DNA from: Prorocentrum cordatum
Taxonomy: Eukaryota > Sar > Dinophyceae > Prorocentrales > Prorocentraceae
Length of the DNA stretch: 62,000 bases
Assembly (NCBI GenBank): GCA_963575745.1
Contig: CAUYUJ010015287.1
Span: forward strand, 60,001-122,000
Reading direction: 5' to 3'
The notes beneath the pieces were generated by a model. The model did no database searches. It was not told where the DNA came from and was given only the letters and a program-made list of their open reading frames with translations. Below are positions 9,214 to 19,495 of the stretch, piece by piece (within the stretch, counting starts at the first letter, position 1; every line of letters begins with the position of its first letter). The translations under genes were made by a program, and so were the position numbers.

Positions 9214-9868
9214 CTTCGTGGCCCCATAAGGAGCTCCACCGAAGGTCCCAGTGGCGCAGCCCGCATGCGTCTCCCACACCCAGTACAGCGCTTGGTGGTC
9301 CCATTGGGAGCTCAACCTAAGGTCCCAATTGCGCAGCCCGCATGCGTCCCCCCCGCTCAGTACAGCGTTCTGTGCCCCCATAGGGGAGCTCCACCTAAGG
9401 CCCCAGAGGCGCAGTCCGCATGCGTCTCCCCCACCTAGTAGAGCGTTTCGTGGCCCTTTAGGGGAGCTCCGCCTAACGTCCCAGAGGCGTAGTCCGCATG
9501 CGTCTCCCCCACCTAGTACAGCGTTTCGTGGCCCTTTAGGGGAGCTCCACCTAACGTCCCAGAGGCGTAGTCCGCATGCGTCTCCCCCACCTAGTACAGC
9601 GTTTCGTGGCCCTTTAGGGGAGCTCCACCTAACGTCCCAGAGGCGTAGTCCGCATGCGTCTCCCCCACTTAGTACAGCGTTTCGTGGCCCTTTAGGGGAG
9701 CTCCACCTAAGGTCCTAGTTTCGCAGCCCGCATGCGTCTCCCCCCCGCCCAGCACGGCGCCCCGTGACCCCGTAGGGGGCTCCACCGACGGTCCGAGGGG
9801 CGCAGCCCGCATGCGCCTCCCCCACCCAGTACAGCGCTGCGTGGCCCCATACGGGGGCTCCACCGAAG
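9214..9868. repeat. 78-bp minisatellite, locus 1
   Basis: Eight or so tandem units. The best-conserved (about 9420-9700) are 78 bp, each containing CCGCATGCG, CAGCGTTTCGTGGCCC and the palindrome GGAGCTCC. Because 78 is a multiple of 3, a frame stays open (9251-9718) with a 26-residue periodicity. The same unit, in reverse complement, forms arrays at 11215-12110 and 28955-29700. Confidence 0.9.
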
Positions 9869-9886
9869 ACGACGCCTACCACTGCG

Positions 9887-10539
9887 GTGCTCACAACTAA
9901 ATGTGGTTGGGTCCTTCGCCAGGCTAATGGTCCCTATCCGCCGATGGGCTATGGCGGACCTGGATTCTTCAACAAGGGCCCCATCATCTTATGCGCAATC
10001 AGGCAAGGGGAGTTGTGCACATTGGAGGAGGGGGAGGAGGAGGAAGATGAGGAGGATGACGCGGAGGAGGAGGAGGAGGAGGAGGAGGAGACGGGGAACG
10101 CGACAGATGAAACAGAGGAGTGGGAGGAGGAAGAGGATGCGGATGAGGTGGATCATGGGAACGACGAGGGAGGAGGAGGGCGAGGATGAGCAGCAGCAGG
10201 AGCAGGAGTAGGAGGATCTGGAGAAGCAGGAGGATCAGTAGAGGGCAGAGGAAGGAACAGGGGCAGGGCGACAACGACGATAAAGGCTTCGGAGCTTTGG
10301 ATCCATACTTGTGGCCTGCCTTGGGGCGAGAGCGCCATCGTGAACGTCGGGGGAGGCGCGTCGATCCTAAAACGAAGACATCGTTACAGCGGGGATACTC
10401 GTTTGACCAACCGGAAACGCTTCGAATGAGCGAAGCCATATCAATACCATTTTCTCTGAAACTACATGCGCTAAACCACTATGGGAGAGACTGGGTGCTG
10501 ACCAATTCGGGGAGATCAATTCGTAGTCTTCAGCTTTAG
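9887..10539 (+). other. Unrecognised open frames around an acidic GGA tract
   Basis: Two overlapping frames (9887-10189 and 10186-10539) span a GAG-rich tract at 10022-10200 that encodes poly-Glu or Arg/Ser. The ends outside the tract look less repetitive (e.g. YGGPGFFNKGPIILC, and GALDPYLWPALGRERH) but match no family I know. They are probably fortuitous. Confidence 0.15.
10022..10200. repeat. Imperfect GGA/GAG purine tract
   Basis: GGA/GAG triplets with GAT and ACG interruptions. Confidence 0.85.
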
Positions 10540-10544
10540 TATTG

Positions 10545-11210
10545 TTGAGGGGAGGAGCGGAGGGGGGGTGCCCAGACGTCTGTCGTCGCGACAGGGACGC
10601 GACGGACAGTTGCTGACCGTGTTCCGCCTCTGGACGTTGCGCACAACTTGCGACGTCGGATGTCTTGGGACAGTTGTGGCAAGGCTTTCTCAGGAACTTG
10701 TCACTCGAGCGGTCAGTGGCCAGCGTTGAGGACTCAGTGCAGTCACATCGGGGAAGGGCGGGGAGACGGGCGAAGCGGGAGGGAGATGACGAGAGAAGGA
10801 GACCGAGACAGGATGGGAGGAGGAGGAGGAGGACGACGACGACGAGTAAGGATGGGAGAAGGAGGGAGGAGAAGAGAGGATGAACACGAGGAGTAGCACG
10901 AGGAGTGGGAGCGGATAGGGATGGGGATGGGGGGAGGGGAGGTGGGAGGACGGATGAGGATGAGGAGAAGAGAAACAGAGGTGTAGACGGCAGGAGATCT
11001 TATGATTGTTGAATATTCTTGCAAACAGTTGAAGGTTTTCCACATTCCAAAATGTTCGAGGGGGTCCAACGGGATCAAGCAATTTTTGGGGGGCTTCCCG
11101 ATGGGAAGGGAACGGTCTGTTTTTGGTTTGGGGGAGCCCCCCATGTGTTCCAATGATTTAGGCTGTCCTCTAGCGGTTGCCAGTTCTCTTGGCGAAGGAC
11201 CCAACCGTAT
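10545..11210. other. No gene recognised
   Basis: Includes a weak GGA/GAG-rich stretch at about 10740-10980. Nothing protein-like was seen. Confidence 0.4.
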
Positions 11211-11214
11211 GCAG

Positions 11215-12110
11215 TTGTGGGTGCCGCAGTTGTGGGCATCGTCTTCAAAGGAGCTCCCCATGGGCCACGAACCGCTGTACTGGGTGGGGGGGGCGCGTGT
11301 TCGAGCTTTGCTATTGGGGCCTTCAGTGGATCTCTCTATCAGGCCACGAAGCGCTGTACTGGGTGGCGAAAGTGCATGCGCACTTTGCCACTGGGGCCTT
11401 CGGTGGAGCTCCTGATGGGCGACGAAACACTCTACTGCGTGGGGAAGACGCATGCGAGTGCAGCCAGTGGGGCCTTCCGTGAAGCTGCCTATGGGGCCAC
11501 GGAACGCTCTACTGGGTCGGGGAGACGAACGCAAGTGCAGCCCTAGGGGCCTTCGGTAGAGTTCCCCATGGGGACAGGGAACGCTGTACTGGGCGGGGGA
11601 GACGCATGAGAGTGCAGCCATTGGGGCCTTCGGTGGAGCTCCCTATGGGGCCACCAAGCGCTTTGCTGAGCGGGAAAGACGCATGCAAATTCAGCAACTA
11701 GAGCCTTCGGTGGAGCTCCCTACGGGGCCACGGAGCTTTGTGCGAGGGGGAGGGGGCGTGTGCGAGTGCAGCCATTGGGGCCATCGGTGGAGCTCCATAT
11801 GGGGCCACGGAACGCTGTGCTCGGCGGGGGAGACGCATGCAAGTTCCGCCACTGGGGCCTTCGGTGGAGCGGCCGGCCACAAGACGTTGTACTGGGTGGG
11901 CGGAGCGCATGCGAGTGCAGCCACTGGGGCCTTCGGTGGAGCTCTCCTTGGGGCCATGCAGCGTTGTGCTGGGCGGGGGAGACGCATGCGAGTGCAGCCA
12001 CTGCGGCCTGCGGTGGAGCTCCCCATGGGGCCACGAAACACTGCAATGGGCGGGGGTGGCACATGCGAGTGCAGCCACTGGGGCCATCGGCGGAGCTCCC
12101 GGAAGGGAGC
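11215..12110. repeat. ~76-78-bp minisatellite, locus 2 (inverted)
   Basis: About 11 units with GGGGCCTTCGGTGGAGCTCC, GGCCACGAAACGCTG and GACGCATGCGAGTGCAGCC. This is the reverse complement of the unit at 9214-9868. Unit length varies by a few bases. Confidence 0.9.
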
Positions 12111-12520
12111 AGGGAGAGGAGGCCCTCCCCCTCATCCCTCCTCTTCCGTCCCTTCGCTTGCTCTCCTGACTCACTTCTTTCTGTGTTCTGCAGCCTCCTC
12201 CTGCTTGTGGCTGCACGACCGGGACCCCTCGCCGGAGTGACCTCTGGCGCCCTGTTCTCGAGGGGCGCGTGTAGTGGCCAGTCCCGATCACGCGGGCCGC
12301 CCCGGCCGCATCGCACGCAGCGAGCGGCAAGCCCCGCAGCCAAAAGGTCCCTCGTGCCCACGGCCTCGCGTGGCGCTTTCTCTGCCGTGGGCGGCAGTGC
12401 CCAGCTGTCGGTGTGTCTCCTGCTAGGGCTGGCGACGGCATGGCAGGGTCGAGGCCCACGACCGCGGGAATGCTCAAGGTGTCTCAAGCTCCTCGGCCTG
12501 CAGAGGAAAACGGCCTCCTC
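12111..12520. other. No gene recognised
   Basis: GC-rich sequence between the minisatellite and a CTC tract. No domain-like frame was seen. Confidence 0.4.
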
Positions 12521-12526
12521 GGCCTC

Positions 12527-12634
12527 CTCCTCCTCCTCCTCCTCCTCCCCCTCCTCCTCCTCCTCCTCCTCCTCCTCCTCCTAACCTCCTCCTCCTCCTC
12601 CTCCTCCTCCTCCTCCTCCTCCTCCTCCTCCGCT
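12527..12634. repeat. CTC microsatellite
   Basis: About 35 CTC units with two interruptions. Confidence 0.95.
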
Positions 12635-12722
12635 CACTGGCTGACTGGTTCCGCCTCCTCGGCCTGCAGAGGAAAACGGTCATTCCTACGTGTGGCCGGT
12701 GATCGTCCCTCTCCTGTCCTCG

Positions 12723-13014
12723 GCATCGCTCGGACGCGTGCAGTTTTTCGCGGTGGGGGCCATCGAGGAGCACACTGGTCCACCTCACAATGTCACAGTG
12801 AGGATGGGCAACCTTCCCATGGGGTGCCTTTGCATCCCCCCCCCTCCGGCCCATCCTCGGCCGCTTTCGCTGGCCACGCCCCGCTTGCAACGTGTCGACA
12901 TGGCCTTCCAAGGCCCTTGCATCCTTCCCGCGCAGCCGTATGGTAGTGTACGAAAAGCGAGCGCACGAAGTCGAAACATACACGGGGAATGGACGTCCGA
13001 GCGATTTCGAGTGC
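12723..13014 (+). mobile_element. S-family inverted-repeat element, long copy
   Basis: Left end GGCATCGCTCGGACGCGTGCA and right end ACACGGGGAATGGACGTCCGAGCG are partly inverted (CTCGGACGT core). The left part carries GGCCATCGAGGAGCACA. Related ends occur at 20548-20947, 28837-28905, 29855-29895, 46597-46660, 47362-47577 and 50131-50240. Confidence 0.6.
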
Positions 13015-13209
13015 CAGTCGGACTCAGACCTTATTGTGCTGTGTTCGTCGCCTCCGCAGGGGCGACGCGCAAGCGCGCGCCGAAACGTCTTGTGGTATGA
13101 GCAGTGCAGCGCGCGTGGTCTGGCCATGCCGCCTGGACAGCAGCACCCTTACCCTGCAGCACGCCTGCAGCTTGCTTCCTGGATGGACGGGCGTGCGCCT
13201 CCAAGAATC

Positions 13210-13383
13210 AGGAGGGGAAAAAACACAGACGCAATTGATTTTCGATTCTCCGGAAAATGTGGAAAAATTGATGGGAAGTGGGGGAAGACAAAAACCCAGA
13301 AAATATGGGAAAACATGGGAATCCGGTTATTTGTGTGTATTTATGTGTGTGTGTGTGTGTGTGTCCCAGGGCCCCTTCAAAGA
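13210..13383 (+). mobile_element. A165 element, copy 1
   Basis: Starts CAGGAGGGGAAAAAACACAG and ends TGTGTGTCCCAGGGCCCCTT. The ends are loosely inverted (GGGG...CACA / TGTG...CCCC). The middle is AT-rich with AAAACCCAGAAAATATGGG and, in this copy, an expanded GT run. Other copies are at 14578-14720 (truncated), 44599-44765, 46069-46237 and 51963-52125. It is non-coding. Confidence 0.75.
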
Positions 13384-13649
13384 AGGGCACGCAGCACGAG
13401 TACAGTCGGATCGAGGTACAAGATCGAGGTCGATTCGGAGAGGGTGCCCTGGTGCCCTTCGTGTTTGCTGGATGTTTTCGTGCATCCCGGGGAGGGTACC
13501 CTGGGACGTTCTGAGTGCTTTGTCCGGCGGAGGGTCTCATGTTCTTGAGGGATGATGTTCTTCTAGCCTGGGTCCGATGGTACGCGTTTCTGCGCCCCGT
13601 CCTGCCCGTGTTCCCCCAACCCTCGGGTCGGACGAGGTGGTGGGCGTGA

Positions 13650-13661
13650 GGAGGAGGAGGA

Positions 13662-13692
<31 letters not shown>

Positions 13693-13732
13693 GAGGAGGA
13701 GAAGGAGGAGGAGGAGGAGAAGAAGAAGGGGG
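13650..13732. repeat. GGA microsatellite
   Basis: GGA/GAG tract with AAG interruptions. Confidence 0.9.
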
Positions 13733-13869
13733 GCACGAGATCTACCGCACGCGGCTGGCTTCGGCCCCGGCGCCATGGGGGCGCCATGGGGAACACCAGC
13801 CGCGTGAGGCTGATCCGCTGGCCTCAGAGGGTGAATTTCGGCAGCGAGCGAGGAGGGAAAAGAGGAGGC

Positions 13870-14012
13870 GAAGGCCTTCTCAGAAGGCGGTGGGACTTCT
13901 CAGAAGCCCTCGCGCCTTCTGAGAAGTTTGTTTTGTCTTCAGGGAAGGCTTGGACAATTTCTCAGAAGGCCGGGGGACTTCCGAACCTTCTGAGAAGGCC
14001 GTCTCCTTCTCA
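13870..14012. repeat. Array of CTTCTNAGAAG palindromes
   Basis: Five palindromes of the type CCTTCTCAGAAGG or CCTTCTGAGAAGG within 140 bp, separated by unrelated spacers. Similar palindromes make up the foldback at 4636-4791. Confidence 0.8.
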
Positions 14013-14525
14013 CTTCCCCCCCTCGCTCTCCCCGAGTGAATTATCTACCCCGCTTTCGCTTCCAGGCAAAACCAGGTCACACTACGCGCCACCTCGTCGA
14101 GCAACCTGACCGTTGCGGGCCACCCCACGGGTACTTTGGTATCGCTCGGATCACGCTTGGAAGCGAAGGTGGTCAAAAACGAGGTAGATTCCCAGAGATT
14201 TGGTGTCACGATTTTTACAGTACGGGATCCCCAGGAGTCTCGACCCACTTACAGTGACCCAGTTTTCATCCCGAGGCGTTTTTGGTCGGCTCGGCGAGGG
14301 CCTCCAGAGGCCGAAAATAGCAACGAAAATGTCATCACGATTGCTTCAACACGCTGGGTCTATGCTGCAATTCCCCCAGGCGGCCATCAGCGCTATTCCC
14401 CTAGACACGACGGGCTGCAGAAGCAGGAGTAGGTCAGCTCCGCCACGCAAAATCTAATCTCACTAGATGGGATAGCGCAGGGTTGTGAGAGGAGCGGGTG
14501 GTGTTCAAATGGGGGGTCTCCTACA

Positions 14526-14854
14526 CGGTAGGTTCGAGTCGTGTCGACCGGCGGCGACCCCGCCGCCGGCGTTCAATTCAGGAGGAGGAAAAGCAGACAG
14601 ACACAATTTATCGTCGATCCCCAGGAAAGTATGAGAACATAATGGGATGTCGGGGGGAAAACGAAAACCCAGAAAATATTTGAAAATATGGGGACTGTTG
14701 GGATTTGTGTCTATCCGTTGGACGCCGCCAGCGACCCAGAATCTGTCGATGTCGAACAATCCGGCGTTTCGTAGGTGGCCAAGCCTGCAAGGTTTTGAGT
14801 GACTCCCGCGGTGTTGGGAACGAGCGCCAGGGTTGACACTGCACGAAGCCGCGG
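14526..14854 (+). mobile_element. G211 element interrupted by A165
   Basis: The left part (14526-14577, CGGTAGGTTCGAGTCGTGTC...) and right part (14721-14854, ending near CACGAAGCCGCGG) align with the uninterrupted G211 copy at 22717-22905. In that copy CGCGCTCAAAGTTGAACGCC is continuous where this one is split. Confidence 0.65.
14578..14720 (+). mobile_element. A165 element, copy 2, nested and 3'-truncated
   Basis: Matches A165 from GGAGGAGGAAAAGCAGACAG to about GGGATTTGTGTCTATCCG. It lacks the usual GGGCCCCTT end and lies inside G211. Confidence 0.65.
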
Positions 14855-15039
14855 CATGCAGAGGGGGGCTCTTGTAGTCTCGGGACGATGGAAACGGGTA
14901 CGGAAGGAATGGACACAAAGGTCGACAGCAGCCCCTGTTCATTTTGAACAAGCCCCGCTGTCCGCGCCGCCGCGGACGTTCCTCACTGAAGACATAGAGC
15001 CGCCCTGCCCAACAGCGGCCGCGGTCGGTTTTGGACAAC

Positions 15040-15200
15040 ATGTGCTGTTGGGCATTGTACCCGTTTTTTCCGTACCCGACGGAAAAAAATGTTGTGCATT
15101 GTGTTGTTGGGCATTGTGTTGTTGGGCATTGTGGGCATTGTACCCATTGTTGTTGGGCATTGTGTTGTTGGGCATTGTACCCATTGTTGTTGGGCATTGA
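15040..15200. repeat. TTGTTGGGCATTGTG tandem repeat
   Basis: About nine units of TTGTTGGGCATTGTG/TACCCATTG, interrupted once by TTTTTTCCGTACCCGACGG. An ancestral single copy of the flanking sequence (CAACAGCGGCCGC...TTTGGACAA) recurs at about 23218-23245 without the expansion. Confidence 0.8.
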
Positions 15201-15289
15201 GCGACGACGCCTCGGGCGTCCAAATAGTCGACGGCGAGTTTGGGGGGGGGGGGGGGAAGCGCGAGGGGGCGGGCCCTCGCAGAGGGCTC

Positions 15290-15363
15290 CTCCTCCTCCT
15301 CCTCCTCCCCCTCCTCCTCCTCCTCCTCCTCCTCCTCCTCCTCCTCCTCCTCCTCCTCCTCCT
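15290..15363. repeat. CTC microsatellite
   Basis: About 24 CTC units. Confidence 0.95.
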
Positions 15364-15380
15364 CTCGCTGCCGATCTGTC

Positions 15381-15690
15381 ATGGCGCCAACATCGCAGAG
15401 CGCCAACATCTCCGCCTCACTTCCCCGCCTCACTTCCCCCCCGCGCCAACATCGCAGAGCGAAAGTTGTTCGGAAAACAATGGTGTGGGCCCAGACTGAC
15501 CTGGAGAGTTTCGTTCCGGACGTCGCGTAGAGTTTCGTGCGGATTTCGTTTGGGGGCCGGGAGTGAAGACTACAAGAGATCCACGTGAAGTTCAGTTCGT
15601 GTTTCGCTCGACGCTTCGAGGTTCTGCACTGCCAGGAGTCCACGCAGACATCCGCTGCAGCCCGTCTGCAAGGTCGCTGCAGTGAGCTAG
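15381..15690 (+). repeat. H255 dispersed repeat, copy 1
   Basis: From ATGGCGCCAACATCGCAGAG through GGAGAGTTTCGTTCCGGA to CATCCGCTGCAGCCCGTCTG, it aligns with 51031-51285. This copy is longer because of a local duplication of the CCAACATCGCAGAGCG segment. Confidence 0.65.
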
Positions 15691-15739
15691 CTATGGACAC
15701 ACGGCCACACGTTGCACCCCGTTTGGTCCCCACCCCCCT

Positions 15740-15965
15740 GCAGGGCTCGTTTCGAATCCTCCGATTCGATTCGATTCGACTCCGATGGATTCCGATTCCG
15801 ATTCGATTCGATTTCGGATTCCGATTTGGGCTCCGATTTCTTATTGGACGCAGACTAGCCCGCCGATTTCCGCCGATTCGACTTTTCCCGACTCGGCTGT
15901 CGATTTCTGCCGATCCGACTTATTTCGATCGCCGATCCGACTTATCGATTCGATTTTGGGCTGCC
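15740..15965. repeat. Cryptic GATTCCGATTCG-type repeat
   Basis: Irregular runs of GATTCGATTCG and GATTCCGATTCC words. A CTCGAGCCCTCGA-type cryptic repeat follows at about 16330-16460. Confidence 0.6.
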
Positions 15966-16119
15966 CTGCCCCTGCGTCCGACCTGGCCCCTGCCGGCGGC
16001 GCGCCCCGCGCGCGCGGCAGGAGGCGCACCCCCGCCATGCTGCCCCCAGCTCGCCCGCTTCTGGCGCAGGCCCCCCGCGCGCGGCAGCGCCGGCGCGCCG
16101 CTCTCTGGCGCGCACGGGC

Positions 16120-16272
16120 GAGGAGGAGGAGGAGGAGGAGGAGGAGCAGGAGCAGGAGCAGGAGGAGGGGGAGGAGGAGGAGGAGGAGGAGGAGGAGGAG
16201 GAGGAGGAGGAGGAGGAGGAGGAGGAGGAGGAGGAGGAGGAGCAGGAGCAGGAGCAGGAGGAGGAGGAGGAG
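16120..16272. repeat. GGA microsatellite with GAGCAG interruptions
   Basis: About 50 triplets, mostly GGA, with GCA/GAGCAG variants at each end. Confidence 0.95.
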
Positions 16273-16783
16273 GGAGACCACGACGACGACCTGGGGCGAA
16301 CGGTGCCCCCCGCCTCGAGGCGATCCCGTGTCCTCTGCCCTCGATCCTCGAGCCCTCTCGACCCTCGAGCCCTCGATCCTCGTCGCACTTCGACCCTCGA
16401 GCCCTCGAACCTCGATCCTCGATCCTCGCACTTCGACCCTCGATCTTCCAGCCTCGAGCCTCGAGGCGACGCCCCGGGGCAGAGGGGGCCTCGGCAACCC
16501 CCGCGCCCTCCCGCGGGGCGCTGCCCCGGCGGCAGCCTCAGCCCTACCCTCGCCGATCAGCGATGCAGGCGAACCCGATGGGCGCCGATCTGCGGTCTGA
16601 TTCAGTGGTTCGCTTTGGATCAGGGGGGCGGAGGCGGGGGGGGGCGAAGTTCGATGCTTTGGGGTCGAGAAGGCTGCTTGCCTCTTCCGGCCTCCGTGGG
16701 GCCGCGTCTGCGCCCGAGCGGGAGTGATCGCTTTCTGATTCAGTGGTTCGCCGATCGGCGCGGGCTCTCGTACGCCCCCCCTG

Positions 16784-16976
16784 GGGGAACAGAAAGTGAC
16801 AAGCATAAAAACTCGGAGGTCCGCGCGGATGTCTCGGATCGGCGCTGGGGCCCCCCGGCGGCGCCTCCGGCGCCGCCCCTGGCGCGCTCCGCGCGCCAGG
16901 GAGGGGGGGCCAGCACCGATCCGAGAAATCCGCGCGGACCTTCGAGTTTTTATGTTTATGTCACTCTTTGTTCCCC
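16784..16976 (+). mobile_element. CL cloverleaf element, copy B
   Basis: 193 bp with complementary ends GGGGAACAGAAAGTGACA / TGTCACTCTTTGTTCCCC and an outer stem of ~70 bp. It has two internal palindromes, GGCGGCGCC-TCC-GGCGCCGCC and CTGGCGCGC-TCC-GCGCGCCAG. A TG dinucleotide borders both sides, possibly a 2-bp target duplication. It has no coding capacity. TCTGATTCAGTGGTTCGC occurs twice just upstream (about 16597 and 16736). Confidence 0.85.
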
Positions 16977-16989
16977 TGCCCCCCATACC

Positions 16990-17165
16990 CCATACCCCCC
17001 TCCATGGAGTGGATCTTGGCTGTTCTCGGCTCCTGTTTCGAGCAGGTGGAGCTAGGACGCACTGCTCCAAACAGTCGCACTAAGCAGAGGTCCAGAGCCA
17101 GACCCCCTCCCTCCCGCCCCCCTTCCGCCCAATGTCGAAACCCCGAACAAGAAAACGCTCACTAG
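16990..17165 (+). repeat. Dispersed repeat shared with 20750-20930
   Basis: CTTGGCTGTTCTCGG, TGTTTCGAGCAGGTGGAG, AAACAGTCGCAC and AATGTCGAAACCCCGAA recur in the same order at about 20755-20900. Confidence 0.7.
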
Positions 17166-17490
17166 CGGAATCCGCATCCTACCCCCGCGTCCCATCGATT
17201 CAGGAGACTAGATGGTTGGTGGGAGTAGGGTCCGGATGTCGCCACCGAGTTGCGTAATTCAAGGCCTCTCTCGAATTCGGATGTAGCCAGGACTCCAGAT
17301 AAGCTGAGCCGATTCGTGATTGGGCCCCGAGGCCCCCCAGATGGGCCGGATTCATTGAACCAGGTCTGCCGCAGCTGATGTTTCTTTGGGTGGCGACAGC
17401 TCCAGTTCGTGGATTAGGGCGGGGAGCGTCCCCCCCGTACGCATGGCTAAACCAGGTGCCACTAAACCCATCCCTGCCAACGCGCGAAAT
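17166..17490. other. No gene recognised; GGTAGGGT-family words
   Basis: Contains GGTGGGAGTAGGGTCCGGATG, related to sequences at about 18955-18985 and 41315-41345, and an ACCAGGTCTGCCGCAGCTG block shared with about 41848-41868. Confidence 0.5.
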
Positions 17491-17632
17491 TAGATAGGGG
17501 TCGGAGCGTAACCGCATCGCCGATGCGGCTCGATGTGGAACCTGATTTGCTCCGCGCTGGCCTCACCCATGCTCCGCCGACGTCACCGATGTTACGCGAT
17601 CCTCCAACCCCATTTACTCGGACCCCATCTAG
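17491..17632 (+). mobile_element. D142 element, compact copy
   Basis: Left end TTAGATAGGGGTCGGAG and right end CTCGGACCCCATCTAG are inverted repeats. The interior has GCATCGCCGATGCGGCTCGA and a GGATCCTCC-like turn (GCGATCCTCCAACCCC). Relatives are at 8101-8367 and 48635-48790. It is non-coding, at about 142 bp. Confidence 0.75.
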
Positions 17633-18060
17633 GAGGCCTCCTGGTAACTAGTGGGGGGGAGGGGGCGATAAGCGGGGGCGTGAACAGAGGTGGCCTTTTG
17701 TACGCTTGAGTGGCGCTAAGGGGTCCCACTGGGGACCCAGAAGGGGTACGAAATGTGAACGTTTCTTCGCCCCCCCATCCAACGCCCAATAAAGTGGGCA
17801 CCCCAATGATCAAAGCTCACGAAGACTGGATCGATGCCACTTTTCTGTCACGTTCAGTTTGGGGCTTGGGAACCGCAGAAATCGGTTGTCGAAGACCGTC
17901 AGGTGATAGGGGAGAGGCGGTGGGAGAGCAGTCTCTCGGGTGCAGCCGAGGCAGTTGTGGTTGGTGGATCTGGGAAGCGGACAGCGCGACGGCGCACAGG
18001 ATCAGCCTATCCCCGCCCAAGCCTAATGCGGGGGGTGGGTTGTGTGCGCACGACTTCTTG
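17633..18060. other. No gene recognised
   Basis: Mixed sequence with no repeat family and no domain-like frame. Confidence 0.4.
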
Positions 18061-18067
18061 GCTGCAA

Positions 18068-18366
18068 TCCCTCTCTCTCTCTCTCTCTCTCCTGCGGCAC
18101 GCGGCGAGCTGTGGACGACCCCCCCTTCTCCACCTCTCTTCCCTGGACCTCCGGACATCCCCTTGAGTCGCGAGAGAGGAGGAAGAGGAGGAGGAGGAGG
18201 AGGAGGAGGAGGAGCAGGATGAGGGGCGGGGGGCGGAGGAGGCGGAGGCGGAGGCGGAGGAGGAGGAGGAGGCGGAGGCGGAGGCGGAGGAGGAGAAGAA
18301 GGAGGAGGTGCAGGAGCAGGAGCATGAGCAGGAGGAGGAGGAGGAGGAGGCGGAGGAGGAGCAGGA
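18068..18366. repeat. CT dinucleotide run, then GGA/GGC purine tract
   Basis: A (CT)n run at 18068-18091. GGA with GGC and GCA variants follows from 18178 to 18366. Confidence 0.9.
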
Positions 18367-18369
18367 GGA

Positions 18370-19320
18370 CGCGATGAAGGTGCTGTTCTGTCCTTCTCTT
18401 CCTGAGCAAGGTACTGGTCTGGTCTCTGCCTCCAGGGGCCCTTCTGCGGCGGGGACTCGGGATGCAAAGCCAGTTCCTGGACAGGGGTTCAGACCACTGG
18501 GGAGCCAGGTTGTCGCAAAAAGCAAGGCTTCGGAGATTGGGGCCCTGGCCCATCATATTTAGTCGTCGCACAGATCGTGCCAATCGGTGTTCTCCACGTC
18601 TTCGGCCTCTGGAGTTCGCTCGCATGCCACATGACAATCAAGCCATTGCCCAGGATGAAGCATCTGCCCCAGGGAAAGGGTCGACAATCCAGGGGCCCAC
18701 GTCAGAAAATGGTGCAACGTCGGAGAATGGTGCGGTGACTCCACTCTCTCCCCCCGCCCTACCCCTCCACTCATCCCGCCTCTGTGCAGTTTATTTCGCT
18801 CTGCGTCCAGCCGTAGCCCCGTGGCCACGATGGCTCCCCTGGAGGTGTCAAAAGACCCTAAAACGTCCAGAGCATCAGCCCTCGGATCTCCTTCCTTCGG
18901 CGGCGAAATCCGAATCCGACCCTCGCCGATCAACGATCCAGGCAACTCGATGGGCAGCGGGAGTAGGGTTCGACATTCGTGGAACACGTGGCGACGTCTG
19001 AACTCTACCCCCGCCTCCCCTTCATTCCCCAGACGTGCGACGACCCGATCTCCTCTGGCCTCGGGCGCCTGGGCCCCTCGAGCCCGGGTTTCTGCTCTCC
19101 TCCCGAGTCCTTTGTTGATTATCCCAGGGCTCGAGACGGCCATCTGGATGCCGACCACTGCGACAAAACATCGTTTTTTTGCAACCCTTCGGGTTTTTTG
19201 TTTGCAATCCTGCGTGTTTTTTTTGCAAATCCTTCGCTCGGTGTTGCGAAGCCGCCAGAGGTTTGGGCCCTTGGGCCTCGACGCCGCTCCTCCCGTCCTG
19301 TCCTGGAGCGCGTTTTTTCC
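18370..19320. other. No gene recognised
   Basis: Includes a GGAGTAGGGTTCGACATTCG block (about 18960) of the same class as 17216 and 41315. T-rich stretches TTTTTTGCAACCC / TTTTTTTTGCAAATCC lie at 19170-19230. Confidence 0.4.
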
Positions 19321-19326
19321 GACCTT

Positions 19327-19401
19327 TCCTCCTCCTCCTCCTCCTCCTCCTCCTCCTCCTCCTCCTCCTCCTCCTCCTCCTCCCCCTCCTCCCCCTCTCC
19401 C
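19327..19401. repeat. CTC microsatellite
   Basis: About 22 CTC units. Confidence 0.95.
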
Positions 19402-19495
19402 CCCCATATTCTCGATGCTGGCTCCGCCGTGGCCACGCGGGGGCGCCCTGGGAGGCCGCCAAACATGAGCATTGCCCAGGGAGGCGAGGTGGCAA

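Noticed and set aside
8743-9381. Poly-Asp/Ala frame that could pass for an acidic protein
   Set aside because: Product of the ATC array; equally open in other frames.
14526-14545. GGTTCGAGTC as a tRNA T-loop
   Set aside because: No acceptor, D-arm or anticodon stem can be built around it; it is the terminus of a G211 element.
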